From the NCBI GenBank assembly GCA_026874595.1, contig CM049306.1:48114019-48178018 (forward strand): a DNA stretch of 64,000 nucleotides, given 5' to 3'. The translations under genes and the position numbers were made by a program. The DNA is from Sipunculus nudus (taxonomy: Eukaryota > Annelida > Sipuncula > Golfingiida > Sipunculidae). Positions 26,701 to 36,290 of the stretch are shown here, piece after piece. Each line of letters starts with the position of its first letter. The stretch's first letter is position 1. The notes below the pieces were generated by a model. The model did not search any database. It was not told the DNA's origin and was given only the letters and a program-made list of their open reading frames with translations.

Positions 26701-29251
26701 ATAATCTCCAGTTCTGCTGAGGCAGGAAATAATTAACAAATGTTTGTATTAGATCCTCATTATTTTATCACATCAATTTTTTTATAAGTTTATATTTCTA
26801 AACATTTCCAATATGACATATATATCTGAATATAAAAGTTGATTCATAATTCTAAATTGCATCATCATAAGTCTCAATCTTGTTAGACACAACACTACAT
26901 CATGCATACAAATGTTTATTTATTTTTTACCACAAAAATAAATTTGCGAATCAATAAATATCTAAATGTAATACTTGATTCAGATTTTACAATTTTAAAT
27001 TGCGCCTTTATTTATCCATAATTTGCTTAATTTGGGTTTAATTATATTTGTTAAAATCATTTAAAAGAAAATTGATTTCCTTAAAAATGCTACATTAACA
27101 CAACATGGCATCTTCTGGATTACACCTCGAATTACTTTTTCAAGGAAAGTTTTTGTATATCGGAGTGGAAACAGTAACAATTACTGCATAACGCTTGGTG
27201 GGTCGGGTTTGCCTTGGGGGGGGGGGGGGATGGGGCGTTGATATGAGAATAACTGTACACCTGTCACAGCAGGGGATCTCCCCCAGTGACTGTAAAAAAT
27301 CAGAAACCCTTGCATAGCTGACTTCAAGTGACCTGGAGTGGGACCCTGCATCTTGACAAAGCAACTGACTACAATAGAGCCTCAAGAAAAAAATCAATAA
27401 CTTGCCAAATTTTCAAGCTTTTATTTTCAAATTTCAGATTTAAACAAATAAAATACTTATGTTTACATGCTGTGAAAAATTAAATCAATAGTTCTTACAG
27501 GAAAAAAACGTGCCATGGTCAAAGTTGGGCAAAATTTAAGGTACTGATTTTATTTTTATGCTAATATTTTAAAAAATTTAAAAGGTTTTGATCTAATTTT
27601 GGGTATACAATTTAATTTTGATTAATAAAAGTAATATTACTGGAAAAAAAGTGCTTAGCTTTAACAAGTTTTGTGTTAAGTGATCAAATTTCTTTCCTGA
27701 TATTTTACAAAATGCATTATGTTTGGGCCCATAACTTTTTTAAATTATATAATACAGACCTAATTTCTGGCATGTACATAGGAACTATATAGAAAATTAT
27801 TTATGGTAAATATGAGGAAAAACAGATTGGTGGTTTTGATATTAGGCAGTCCTGAAGTGTGAAAATAGGATTTTTATAAAGAATTGAGGTTTTTCCTTAA
27901 TTCCTCAAAGGAACGAAGTCACAAAGACCCAGTTTTCGGCTTGGTAGGAGATCGGCTTGGGGACATCTAACATTATGCCGAATTTTGGATTCCTAGGTCT
28001 TACAGTTTCAAAACGTGCCACATCTACGGACGGACGACAGACAATGGACCATGACTATAGCTCAGATGACTTATAGTCAGCCGAGCTAAAAAATCAAAAC
28101 TATAAAAATCAATTTTTTTGGCTGATTTTAATCAAATGATTGTCATGAGTAGAAAGTACCTTATACCTGTACCTGGAACTAAAGTACCTGTACCTGGTAT
28201 TAGGTACTCCAGGTACATGTGGGATACTGGAAATGGATACTGGAAATTTGTATTTGAATATATTCCTGTTTTGGAGTATTTGTATTCGTATTTGTGTACC
28301 CCTGTTGTACTCATATTCTTATTTGAATAAATTTCTCCTGTATTTGACCCAGGTCTGGTTAATATAGACATCCATGCAGGGTGCCATTCGATCAATGTCC
28401 ACTCACAACATGTTCATCAAGTTTGTTATACATGTTTAAATCCTGGTGGGATTAAAAGGATAGGCCAAGTGAGGAGATAAATTTTTACTGCCAAAGACAC
28501 GAACAGATGTATTTTGGTGCGTATAAATTAAGATTGGCACTTTATATTTTTTTTACCTTCTACCATTTCACCGTTACCAAGTGTACAGGTCATTCCCACA
28601 ATTGTGAATGGAGTATGACAGCTGAACTTGTGGATTCCGTAATAAATTTTTAAGAGACACTTTTTAATTCCACCAATACACGGCCTATGTGTACGGGTCA
28701 TTCCAACAACTGTGAATGGAAAATCACAGTTGTGGATTCTGCAACAATTTTTTAGAGACACTTGATACTTAACTGCCTGTTGCAGTCCCGGCTGGGATAA
28801 TTTCACAATCACACCCCCTTGCAGTCCCCTACTAGCCCTGCAACAGATTGCACCTGCCAACTAAGACAAACTCGCAGGATGTTGAGAAACATCCATAAAT
28901 AAACGTGTACCTCGCTTTGTTTAATATTTCAAATGATTTGGTTTTGTAATTATTTTTCCAGACCATAATCGTTACTTTAACCGTTTGACCAGCGTCGGTA
29001 TGTGCAACAGTTGATGTTAAACATCGGGAAATAAGATCTGGTGTTGGAGAAGTTTCAGCATTGCGACATCGCCCGCTGCGTTCATTACAATGGTCCGACA
29101 TTTTCATTAAACATTTGTATGTAGAGTCGTTACATCACGAGCTGTTTAATGGTGTTCATAACTATGTACGGTGAGAAAAGGGTCGTGGGTACCTGCATAG
29201 AACTTGACTGGCCCATGACGGTGGATCAACCTGCGCCGAAGCCTCTGCCAT
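11520..29251 (-). CDS. MKRN1: Makorin, CCCH zinc-finger/RING E3 ubiquitin ligase (5 exons seen, 3' end off window)
   Basis: Makorins are RNA-binding E3 ubiquitin ligases. The spliced CDS is join(29251-29193, 21999-21874, 21089-20824, 16898-16663, 11734-11520), all with GT-AG borders and matching phases (902 nt, 300 residues plus a split codon). Visible domains in order: CCCH finger 1 (C19, C27, C33, H37), CCCH finger 2 (C47, C55, C61, H65), a basic Ser/Lys-rich linker (about 66-140), CCCH finger 3 (C186, C194, C200, H204), the makorin Cys-His motif (from C208/C211), and a RING from C253 with C256, C277, H279, C282 and C285. Every CCCH finger has CX7CX5CX3H spacing, as in the family. The last RING cysteines, the C-terminal CCCH finger and the stop are missing; human MKRN1 is about 480 residues, so one or more exons lie left of position 1. 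The start resembles vertebrate MKRN1 (MAEA...), but invertebrates may have a single makorin, so the MKRN1 versus MKRN2 label is tentative. The introns are filled with repeats. Confidence 0.93.
11735..12114. other. Makorin intron 4, unique sequence
   Basis: Intronic sequence next to exon 5. No conserved exon or repeat is recognised. Confidence 0.5.
12115..12450 (-). mobile_element. SINE-like element, tRNA-derived head, minus strand
   Basis: On the minus strand the right part (about 12440-12365) resembles a degenerate tRNA: a box-A-like CCCAGGGGTTATGGC and a box-B-like AGTTCAAATCC. The other end, GTGATTTCTGGCTTACTCTG in minus orientation, recurs at 61099-61106 plus 61691-61702, where a hAT-like element splits it. 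A related head fragment is near 62270-62345. Confidence 0.55.
12451..13153. other. Intronic sequence, nothing recognised
   Basis: No ORF, RNA gene or clear repeat is seen apart from scattered short similarities. Confidence 0.45.
13154..13589 (+). repeat. Short dispersed repeat plus Family G tandem units
   Basis: 13154-13250 matches 2397-2490. From about 13255, units of roughly 120 bp carry GTAGGTGG(T)G-CC variants followed by AGTCTTG and a 'TATACATATGCCCAATTTCAGGCTGATAT'-like sentence; related degenerate units occur at 53366-53700. Confidence 0.6.
13590..15665 (+). repeat. Family E long repeat, copy 2, interrupted by a younger element
   Basis: This follows the order of 9480-11335: CTGCACTGTGTGAACTCTTG units, then ACAGATGCTGATAAACTGG, CTGTGACAATTTGAACAAAC and the tail CATCGCATTAGCTCACAGG-TTCACTAAAAA. 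It is interrupted between about 14290 and 15047 by a GTATCCGC-family element. Confidence 0.85.
14291..15047 (+). mobile_element. GTATCCGC-family element inserted in a Family E repeat
   Basis: This 757-bp insert contains three GGTGG-type core units (palindrome at 14434). A GC-rich 3' part follows (CACATGTGACCCGAAC, GGCGGCCACGGCGGCGG) and then a terminal hairpin at 15018-15047 in which GTATCCGC pairs with GCGGATAC and AAAC with GTTT. The 3' part matches the reverse complement of 39085-39400. About 50 bp of target is lost relative to the uninterrupted copy. Confidence 0.75.
15666..16045. other. Intronic sequence, nothing recognised
   Basis: No gene or named repeat is seen. The left TSD of the SINE follows at 16046. 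Confidence 0.4.
16059..16467 (-). mobile_element. tRNA-derived SINE, 409 bp, with target-site duplication
   Basis: On the minus strand the element starts ACCGGCTTCTGTGGCTCAGG with a tRNA-like head. Box A is TGGCTCAGGGGTAGAGCGC, and box B (GAGTTCGAATCTC) is at about 16405. A non-tRNA body follows, then GGAGGCGGTTACCTCC and a poly(A) tail (T8 at 16059). It is flanked by AAAATGAATATTC (16046-16058) and AAAATGAATTTTC (16468-16480), a 13-bp duplication with one mismatch. It lies in makorin intron 4, in the same orientation as the gene. The family name cannot be fixed without a library. Confidence 0.88.
16663..16898 (-). CDS. MKRN1: Makorin exon 4 (CCCH finger 3 and Cys-His motif)
   Basis: This 236-nt exon follows acceptor TATTTAATAG|C and encodes [12 protein letters not shown], then CCCH finger 3 (CPFAAHGEC...C...H) and the start of the makorin-specific Cys-His region ([16 protein letters not shown]). 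It ends at AQHEQ before donor CAG|GTCAGT, in phase 0. A SINE inserted into the adjacent intron sits about 200 bp downstream on the same strand. Confidence 0.93.
16899..17740. other. Makorin intron 3, unique part
   Basis: No exon-like or repeat structure is recognised before the Family D array. Confidence 0.45.
17745..19130 (+). repeat. Family D tandem array, four ~340-bp units with hairpin tail
   Basis: Starts with GGTG-CCACC-AGTCTGCAG occur at about 17757, 18099, 18437 and 18777, a period of 338-342 bp. Shared blocks are GGATATGGGTAACA, AATTTCAGGTTTCCA and TCTAGGTCC. The last unit ends with a CAGACGGATGGACGACGGAC linker and the T1 hairpin (19095-19125). Confidence 0.9.
19131..20320. other. 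Makorin intron 3, nothing recognised
   Basis: Several 'ACCAATCAAA'-like CCAAT motifs are scattered, but there is no exon or repeat boundary I can support. Confidence 0.4.
20321..20580 (+). repeat. 86-bp tandem repeat, three copies
   Basis: Copies start with CTGCCTGGAGGGCATCAAGA at 20321, 20407 and 20493 (last variant CATAAAG). Each contains TTTTGACCAATCAAATAAAG and CACATTTCTGGTGCATGTGT. The spacing is exactly 86 bp. Confidence 0.92.
20824..21089 (-). CDS. MKRN1: Makorin exon 3 (end of finger 2 and linker)
   Basis: This exon begins TATGACCAT after a one-base codon completion and supplies Tyr-Asp-His of CCCH finger 2. A Ser/Lys-rich low-complexity linker follows, then the conserved '[11 protein letters not shown]' block typical of makorins. 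Acceptor CCTGGTAG|A and donor TCAG|GTGAGA. The exon is 266 nt, ending in phase 1. Confidence 0.92.
21090..21873. other. Makorin intron 2
   Basis: 784-bp intron with GT-AG borders on the minus strand. Nothing else is recognised. Confidence 0.6.
21874..21999 (-). CDS. MKRN1: Makorin exon 2 (CCCH fingers 1 and 2)
   Basis: This 126-nt exon completes the split Arg20 codon and encodes most of CCCH finger 1 and finger 2 up to C61. The upstream intron ends in a pyrimidine-rich TTTGTTCTGTAG, and the donor is TGCAG|GTAGGT. An alternative upstream acceptor (TTTTACAG at 22018-22017) also leaves an open frame, but it would break the Cys spacing when joined to exon 1, so the inner acceptor is preferred. 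Confidence 0.9.
22575..22885 (+). repeat. Dispersed repeat B, copy 1 (makorin intron 1)
   Basis: This shares AAAAGGTAT-GTTCTCAGGCAC, CTTTGTTATGTAGTGCTTTT, GACATTTTTATTGAAACATAC and TTTCTGAAAAAAAG in order with 36655-36960. Confidence 0.8.
22886..25180 (+). repeat. Makorin intron 1 with Family F copies (23630-23750, 24735-25180)
   Basis: 24735-25180 shares CATTCACCTA-CTTTCGAAAA, TGATTTCTGGCTTCCTCTGT, AACACAGCAATGTTGACAAA and AGGTCACTTGTTGCAAA in order with 37552-38060. A third, weaker copy is at about 23630-23750. The rest of the stretch shows nothing recognisable. Confidence 0.7.
25181..27489. other. AT-rich makorin intron 1 with poly(G) tracts
   Basis: Very AT-rich sequence with loosely repeated segments around 26236 and 26467 (AA-AGTGCTTA-AGGA, TTTTACA-CTGCAATAA). 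Long G runs occur at 26163-26178 (G16) and 27216-27229 (G14). No coding exon is supported. Confidence 0.45.
27490..28095 (+). repeat. Family C repeat, copy 2, with T1 tail hairpin
   Basis: 27490-27785 matches 5990-6312. A body with TTTCGGCTTGGTAGGAGATC, a CTACGGACGGACGACAGAC linker, the T1 hairpin at 28058-28088 and an AAAAAA run follow. Confidence 0.8.
28096..28580. repeat. Palindromic GTACCTG-rich segment
   Basis: Between about 28155 and 28215, TACCTGTACCTGG occurs twice, followed by its inverse CCAGGTAC. TTTGAATA and TATTTG repeats follow. This may be a small inverted-repeat element; its boundaries are not clear. Confidence 0.35.
28581..28775 (+). repeat. 108-bp direct repeat, two copies
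   Basis: GTGTACAGGTCATTCCCACA (28581) and GTGTACGGGTCATTCCAACA (28689) start two related units, both ending in TTTTT-AGAGACACTT. The 110-residue minus ORF across this stretch is a by-product. Confidence 0.75.
29193..29251 (-). CDS. MKRN1: Makorin exon 1 (start codon)
   Basis: This 59-nt exon encodes [19 protein letters not shown] plus AG of a split Arg codon. The ATG at 29251 has A at -3 and G at +4. The donor reads TGCAG|GTACCC. Joined to exon 2 (acceptor TTCTGTAG|G) it gives ...[15 protein letters not shown], which places the first zinc-finger cysteine exactly where makorins have it (compare WTKQVTCRYF in MKRN1). The phase match and the family match together fix this start. It is too short to appear as a long open frame and lies opposite a spurious plus-strand ORF. 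Confidence 0.88.
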
Positions 29252-31787
29252 GTTTTCTTATTATTCTCCACCAGGTGGCGAGCTGCCGGGGCTGTTCCAA
29301 AATATTTACAGTGTTAGACCATGTCAGTGGCGGCACTGACATGGCCAAACACTGTTCGCTGCATCGCTGCTTTGATTATAGAATAAATATGATATGATCT
29401 GGCTAAAAGCATCAAGGGCCATAATCATCTTTATAACAATAATAATAATTATTATTGTTATTATTATTATTATTATCATCATTGCTATTATAATCATTAC
29501 TATTATTAGAAAAACTGAACATTAATTTCACTTAAGTGTTTTTTCTTTTGGGGGGGGGGGGTGGCTTACGTTTTCCAAATATTTTTTTTTTCGAAATTTC
29601 ACAAATAAATCATTTAATATAAACATTCCGATAAGTTTTAATATGTTTTTTTATCAAACCATAATTATGTGTATTTATAAAATATATATACATGCAGTTT
29701 GTGGATGACCTAAAAAAATTTGATATAAATTTAAGAATGGCGTGTATTTATACAAAATTGGCTGAATAATCTCATAAAATATTATATAGTATATTACGCG
29801 AGATATCGTTGTTTCTATAGGCTTTTAGGGTCATTCGCGAATATCAATTTGTAAATATATATCTAATATCTGCATACTGCAGAAATTCTTCCGCTTCAAG
29901 CTATAATAGGAAAAATCCCGTTAATTAAATTTATGGCGGCAATTTTTCTACTCTACATGGATTTAATTTGGCTTGAAAGGTGTATAAGCCCACGTATAGT
30001 TTTAAGATATCTGTTGTAATTTTTTTTGTGGCACATAAATTTAGAATAATATAAAACAAGTTATCAGTTTGCTGTGCTAATGTATTAAACGTTAATTCCA
30101 TTTTTATATCAATTATTTCTTGCCAGAGTCATCATGCAATAATCGCATCGGTCCTTTTATAATTGGATAATAATCACGCCAACCCTGGTTAAAATGTGCA
30201 GTTTAGTATGGTTTGTGCAGTTTAGTTGGGCATGATATGTCCTTTGGGGATATAATTAAAATATAAAAATCACCTTACTAATCACAAGATATATTCTGTC
30301 TGGACTGTTTATGCAGCCGGTAGGCTGCCACGGAACGACGGTGAATTAGTTATATAACTTGCCGCGAGATGGCAGTATTTACGGATGCCCCACCCCGTTC
30401 AAGAATTCCCGACTCGGAGGCGGACGTCCAACCAGACACTGCATGAGTCAAGTTTTTTTCTTCCTTTAACAACAGTGGTAAATATGATTTTGTGCTTTGA
30501 TATTTTGTCATTATATTGCTATTTTAAGGGCTATAATATTTCACATATAAAGCAATTATTATAAAACACTTAACCAAAAAAAAGGGAGAAAATATTCATG
30601 ATTCTTTAGATGCAGTAAAGACCTACAGTACTCATACCCAAGCCTAGCATTTGACTTTTTTCAGTGAAAGTGGATTACTTTGTAGGTGTTTTACAAACTG
30701 ATGTAGAAGTGATCACTGCATGGCTGTCATGAACTGACCACTGACTATCACTTCATTTCGGATTTGTACATGAATTTAGTAATGATCTGAATCAAAGGGG
30801 TAACATAATCCCACCCTGATGATAATGATCATCCACCACAGGCAGGTTGATATCCAATCAAACATTACCTGCTGATTCAGCCACCTAGCTATAGTGCTGT
30901 GCAGACCACCTCCTCTCATTGTTACAAGTATTTATGGCAAGGCTGATCGAAGGAGGGCTTGTGCACTTTAAATTGTTAGCAAATGACCAGATGCAGATAC
31001 CGGGGAGTAAAATGATGGACCTGAAGGAGATTGTTCAGTAATCCTGATACAACTGAAACATCTGTCAGACTGTCATGACTGTCATGTAACTTCTATCTTA
31101 ATGCACCTTATCTAATTATCTTTATTGAATGTGACAGCAATGCACATTACAATAAGACACTGACTGGGTCAAAGAAAGCTTCCAAGCTAATGATTTCCAT
31201 AGCCATAGGGCTCTGAAAAGGAGCTCTGACATTGAGAATTGATGACTTTGTATATCTAAATTAAGTTATTAACCTGTTTACAATCCAATCAAATGTAAAC
31301 AGTGATATCAATATTTGAATATATGACAGGACATGGGTTGTACACTACCTAATAATTTGGAATTTATATATATACACGAACAGTTTCAAGAACACTCCAT
31401 ATCATATAGCCCATAAAACCATATTTCCCGCCCAACCCTGGCATTGCTATGGTAACGAGTTATTGAGTCCGAGTCGGGTAATGCATGCCTATCGGGAACT
31501 CGAGTCCAAAATTTTGTACCCATTTCAGCCAAAGGTTGGACTAGCCATGACAACATGACACTCGACCAGGCCTTTGGAAATCAGTTCATCCAAAATCGAC
31601 GTTTGGGGTGACAGGCTGTCGCTAAGGTTTGACCCCACCTTTTCCTAAATCTTGGATGCGCCGCTTCGATAAAATGAAGGATTGATCCCTATCTTGTTGT
31701 TGCGGCACTGATCTGACGTCTCATCTGACAAAATTCTAGTAGGATCACGTAGCGACTCTTCCGGCAAACGGGTGAGGACGGTGGTTA
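29252..31787. other. Intergenic region upstream of makorin
   Basis: This holds the makorin promoter side (minus strand), ATT/ATTATT microsatellite at about 29435-29480, and G12 at 29550-29561. A GC-richer patch at 30300-30450 has a 25-codon ATG ORF (30370) and a GT after it. An RFX X-box-like TTGCTATGGTAAC is at about 31445. No conserved coding exon is recognised. Confidence 0.45.
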
Positions 31788-31843
31788 ATAAGCTAAAAAC
31801 CACTGATACTGTAGATTTACAAACAAACAATGAATCCTCATCT

Positions 31844-32779
31844 ATGATATTTGATAATTTTTCTAACCATCATGATGATAATATATTGCATTCGTCTCAG
31901 ATTAGTGAGAATCTGTATAGGTGTTCCAGTCATGAACTACCTTTTCATTCAAGTTGCATTCAGCAAATTACAATTCCTGTGGATAATGATGGTCGTCATG
32001 TGAATAATATGATTTATGACAATAATATATGTGATGTGTATAATAATGATAATATGGTTTATGTAGCTAGGGGTGAACAAAGCAATTTGAATCTCGATAA
32101 TGATGATCATACTGATAAAACATGTGACAGTTCAATTAAATATAATAATGTAAACAATGTAAACAGTGCAATTGATGTGTATAATTATGATAATGTTTCA
32201 TTGTTGCAAGATGATGAAAATAGAAAAGATAATTCATATATTAACATTTTTAATACAGATAATAATAATGTAGTGGTATCACAAATGGTTGATGATGGAA
32301 TGAATTATACTGATTTGAATTTAGATAAATGTCTCTATTATATGGATGAAAATGTGATATTTGATGATAATATTGTGCACATTTATGATTCAGAAATGGT
32401 ATCAGAAGAATTACATGCACTGACTACAAACCTTGCACTGCACCCTTGCACTACTAACCATGTTGATAATAAAGGTAAGTTCAAGGTAAACGACATAGCT
32501 ATTAAAGAACCAAATTTGGCATTGAAATTGATTTTATGGAACATCCAAGGTTTAAATACAACCAAAGGTGATTTTAATTTCAGCTATACAATTTCACAAT
32601 ACGATATGATTGTCATAACTGAATCTTGGGCTAAATCAGATGAACAATTTGTTGGTGATATCTTGAGATACCAAGGATACTCTAGTATTCGTAAAGATTT
32701 GAAGGGAGGAGGGGTTATTGTTTATATAAAAGATTTTTTTAACAAAACATATAATGCATGTCATTACAAAATTTACTGA
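31844..32779 (+). pseudogene. LINE ORF, upstream frame (N/D-rich leader and start of endonuclease)
   Basis: The first ATG inside the element in this frame is at 31844; the open frame reaches back into flanking host DNA only by chance. About 220 residues are extremely Asn/Asp-rich, without a zinc knuckle. The endonuclease start follows: KLILWNIQGLN (about 32520), YDMIVITESW and GGGVIVYIKD. The frame ends at 32779, while the rest of the endonuclease is in another frame. A T7 run near 32733-32740 is a likely indel site. Confidence 0.75.
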
Positions 32780-35700
32780 TATAGTTATTATTATCTTGAA
32801 TGGTGAAGAATTAGGACTTTGTAAAAATGTTTCTGTTATATCTGCATACATCGCACCTGAATATTCAGTTATATATAACCAGTTGGGCACAGCAAATGGA
32901 ATTAAAAGACTTGAGAATATCTTAGAAGAACTGTTAGAAACATATGGAGAACTAGACTTGATAATTATGGGAGATTTAAATGCTAGGATGGGAAATTTAA
33001 AAGACTATTTAGTAAATGACAACTTAAAACATTTATCAGTAAATGAATACTCTGGAGATAATTGTATTTCTCCAAGAAAATCCAAAGATAAAGTTATTAA
33101 CAAATTTGGGCACTCGCTTCAAGAATTGTGTATAAATTTAAATGTTCATACCTTAAATGGCAGACTTGCACTAGATACTGATGGGAATATGACATATATG
33201 TCATCCAAAGGGGCATCACTTATTGATTATATTATTGTAAGTTCTGAGATTTTTAATAACTTTAAATCATTCGAGGTTTTAAATAATGACACATCTGATC
33301 ATTTTCCAGTAACTGCAACATTTGAAATAGAATTTTACATAGATCAAACCAATACAGCAGAAGATATAATTGAATGGAACCAATATAGAAAAAGAAAAAA
33401 CACTAATTATCAACCAATACAGGATCAATATGTTTTAAATAAAATTGACACTTTTCAAAACCATATGTTAAATGATATTGAAAATAGTGCTTCTCTGTTA
33501 CGAAATTTATTTGAGTACATAGCAAAACAAACTTATGAAAAGAAAACTAGTGGTAAGGCAAATAAATTAATATACAAGCAGCCGAATTGGTGGACAGAAG
33601 AATGTACAAATATGAAGAGAGAAAAATACAGAGCTTTGAATAAATTCAGACTCTCAAACAGTGAAACTGATTTTATGGAATATAGAATAGCTAAATTAAA
33701 ATTTAAAGAAATATGTAAATTGCATAAGATGAAATATAATCGTTCACTTATAAGGGATCTACAGCAATGTAGAACTTTAAATGATTTGTTTAGGAAGATT
33801 AAAGTATCAAAGAGAAAGAATGTAAGCAGTAACATTACAAAAGATAAATGGGTTAAATATTTTAAATGTCTGTTCACAGAGAATTTTAATTCTTTAGATA
33901 AGGACTTTGAAAAGTACATTGATGAATATAACTTTCAGGATGATAACTCAGATGAACTCTTAAATGATATCAATATGGATATAAACCAAGAGGAAATAAG
34001 GAAAACTTTATTGGATATGAAAAGTGGTAAAGCTCCTGGTCCAGATGGGATCACTGTTGAATTATTGAAAGAAAACCAAACTCTTTTAGTACCATTATTA
34101 GAAAGTTTCTTTAATATTATTTATTCTAAAGGTGAATTCCCAGCAGAATGGTCTAAAGCCATTATTTTTCCATTACATAAAAAGGGCTCCACCAACGATC
34201 CAAATAATTACAGAGGTATCTCACTATTAAATACTGTTAGCAAGTTATTCACAAAAATTCTTAATGAAAGATTAATTAAATGGGCTGAAGCCAACAGTAT
34301 ATTTCTTGAAGAACAGGCAGGTTACAAAAGAAAATACAGTACTACAGATAATATGTTCACTCTAATGTCTTTAATTGAAACATATCTGACGAGGAAAAAA
34401 GGAAGATTTTATGCAATTTTCATAGATTTTTTCAAAGCTTTCGATTGTTTACAACACAAAATATTATTTTATGTACTTCATAAGTGTGGGATACAAGGAA
34501 AAATGTTAAATATTTTAAAGTCCATGTATGCTAAATTTCAGTCATGTGTTATTACAAATGAGGGGCTTTCAGAATATTTTTCATGTAATATTGGAGTAAG
34601 ACAGGGTTGTATGATAAGCCCACTTTTATTTACCTTCTTCATGAATGAATTGTATTATATAATGCAGGATTTAAATCAAGGTATATTTGTAGACCAGGAA
34701 ACACAACCTTTGACAATGCTAATGTTCGCTGATGATATTGTTTGTTTTGGAGACACAGTTGGAAGATTACAGAATCAAATTGATAAACTTGAATATTTTT
34801 GTAACCGTTATGGAATGAAGTTGAATGTGGACAAAACTAAAGTTGTTGTATTTAGAAATGGGGGGACGTTAAAGAAATATGAAAAATGGTATTATAAAGG
34901 AAGAAAGCTTGAAGTAGTCAATAGTTATAGGTATTTGGGAGGGGTATTTACTTCTTGTCTGAAATGGGCAGAAATGGAAAAACATCTTGTGTGTCAAGCA
35001 AATAAAACTGTTTTAATGATAAGAAAATTCATTTCTGATAATACATATATTACTGTAAAAGAATCATTTTCTTTATTTGATAAGATGGTTGTACCTGTAC
35101 TTTCATATGGCAGTGAATTGTGGGGTTACAAAAAACAAGATAAAATAGAACAGGTCCACAATAAATTTTGTAAATACGTACTTGGGATTAACTCTTCTTC
35201 ACCAAATGCTGCAGCACTTGGTGAGTGTGGAAGGTTTTCTTTGAAAATCAGATTTATGTCAAAATGTATTTCTTATTGGGTTAAATTACTAAGAATGGAA
35301 AATTATAGGTACCCTAAGCGTTTATATTCAAAATTACATAGGCTAGATGAATTAGGAAAGTATACGTGGGCAACAAGGGTAAAAAATATATTATTTTCAA
35401 TTGGATTTGGATATACATGGATATTTCAAGATGTAGGTAATATAAATATATTTTTGTCAGGTTTCAAACAAAGGTTGCATGATAGTGAAAGACAAGAATG
35501 GACAGCTAACATAGAAAATAATGGAAGATTAAAAACATATGCTATCTTTAAAAGCTTATTTAACACTGAATTATATTTATCAGCAGTTCCAAATAAACGA
35601 TATAGAATTAGTTTAGCAAGACTTAGAACATCATCACATAGCTTAGAAGTAGAAGTTGGTCGCCACAAGAAAATAGCCTGGGAAGAGAGATGTTGTAAAT

Positions 35701-35924
35701 TTTGTCTTAAACATGGAGAATCATATATTGAAGATGAGTTCCATTTTATCATTAAATGTACTTTATATATTTCATTAAGAGAAAAATATCTGTCTGAATT
35801 TAAAGATATGTCTTTTGTTTCATTAATGTCCACAACAAATTATGTCACAATTAATAAGCTTTCAGCATTTGTATATTTTGCATTTGTTAAAAGAGAGTCA
35901 ATTCTAAATGATTCTTTGAACTAG
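32754..35924 (+). pseudogene. LINE ORF, downstream frame (endonuclease end, reverse transcriptase)
   Basis: 1056 codons without a stop. The endonuclease continues (LDLIIMGDLNARMGN, SDHFPVTA). RT motifs then appear in order: SGKAPGPDGI at about 422, IIFPLHKKGS and NNYRGISLLN, AIFIDFFKAFD (motif A) at about 555, GVRQGCMISPLLF, MLMFADDIVCFG (motif C) at about 656, and MKLNVDKTKVVVF. A C-terminal CCKFC...DEFHF-IKC zinc-finger-like motif (about 979-1003) is typical of several LINE groups. The ORF is otherwise intact, so the copy looks young, but it lacks a whole endonuclease in one frame. Confidence 0.92.
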
Positions 35925-36255
35925 TAAGTGAACAATTTTCAATGTATCATATTTTATGTTGTTATGAAATTTATTCTATGTAATTACCATTAACTTTAAT
36001 CATTTTGTGAAACACAAATAGTTACCTTATAAAATTACATTGTGTATTTATTCAGTTGATAAAAATGTCATTTCTGTTAATATTTTATTAATGATAACTG
36101 TGTATTGTTAAAAACTGTATTCATTTAATTGTTTATTTATTAATTATTTATTCTTATCATTTATTATTTTTTTTTTTCACGTGACCATGTATTATGTATT
36201 ATGTATTTTGTATGTATATATGTTGGATATATGGGCCTGAGGCCTTCATTTCCAG

Positions 36256-36261
36256 AATAAA
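36256..36261 (+). terminator. LINE polyadenylation signal
   Basis: AATAAA lies 15 bp before the right target-site duplication, just after the GGCC-TGA-GGCC inverted repeat. Confidence 0.6.
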
Positions 36262-36290
36262 GATATATATTATATATAAGCTAAAAACCA

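Larger units (their letters stand above)
31803..36275 (+). mobile_element. Non-LTR (LINE) retrotransposon with APE endonuclease and RT
   Basis: This 4.47-kb insertion is bounded by a 15-bp direct repeat, ATAAGCTAAAAACCA (31788-31802 and 36276-36290). It encodes an N/D-rich leader, an apurinic-type endonuclease (WNIQGL, VITESW, IIMGDLNA, DTSDHFPV) and a reverse transcriptase with FADD. The 3' UTR of about 350 bp ends in a GGCC-TGA-GGCC mini-hairpin, AATAAA (36256) and a short TATATA tail, not poly(A). The coding frame is broken once within the endonuclease. The beginning at codon level right after the TSD suggests 5' truncation. The clade is not resolved from sequence reading alone. Confidence 0.93.

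Noticed and set aside
28976-29107. Minus-strand ORF starting [14 protein letters not shown] as makorin exon 1
   Set aside because: It can be joined in phase to the outer exon-2 acceptor (AAA|GTAACG to TTTTACAG), but the result lacks the conserved residues before finger 1. The 29193-29251 exon with the inner acceptor gives [10 protein letters not shown], an exact family match, so this ORF is dropped.
31645-31830. Minus-strand ORF left of the LINE (TRLPEESLRDPTRILSDETS)
   Set aside because: It crosses the LINE insertion border and has only a weak possible acceptor; no homologue is recognised.
33533-33919. 128-residue minus ORF inside the LINE
   Set aside because: It lies opposite the intact RT/endonuclease frame and has a hydrophobic, low-complexity shadow composition.
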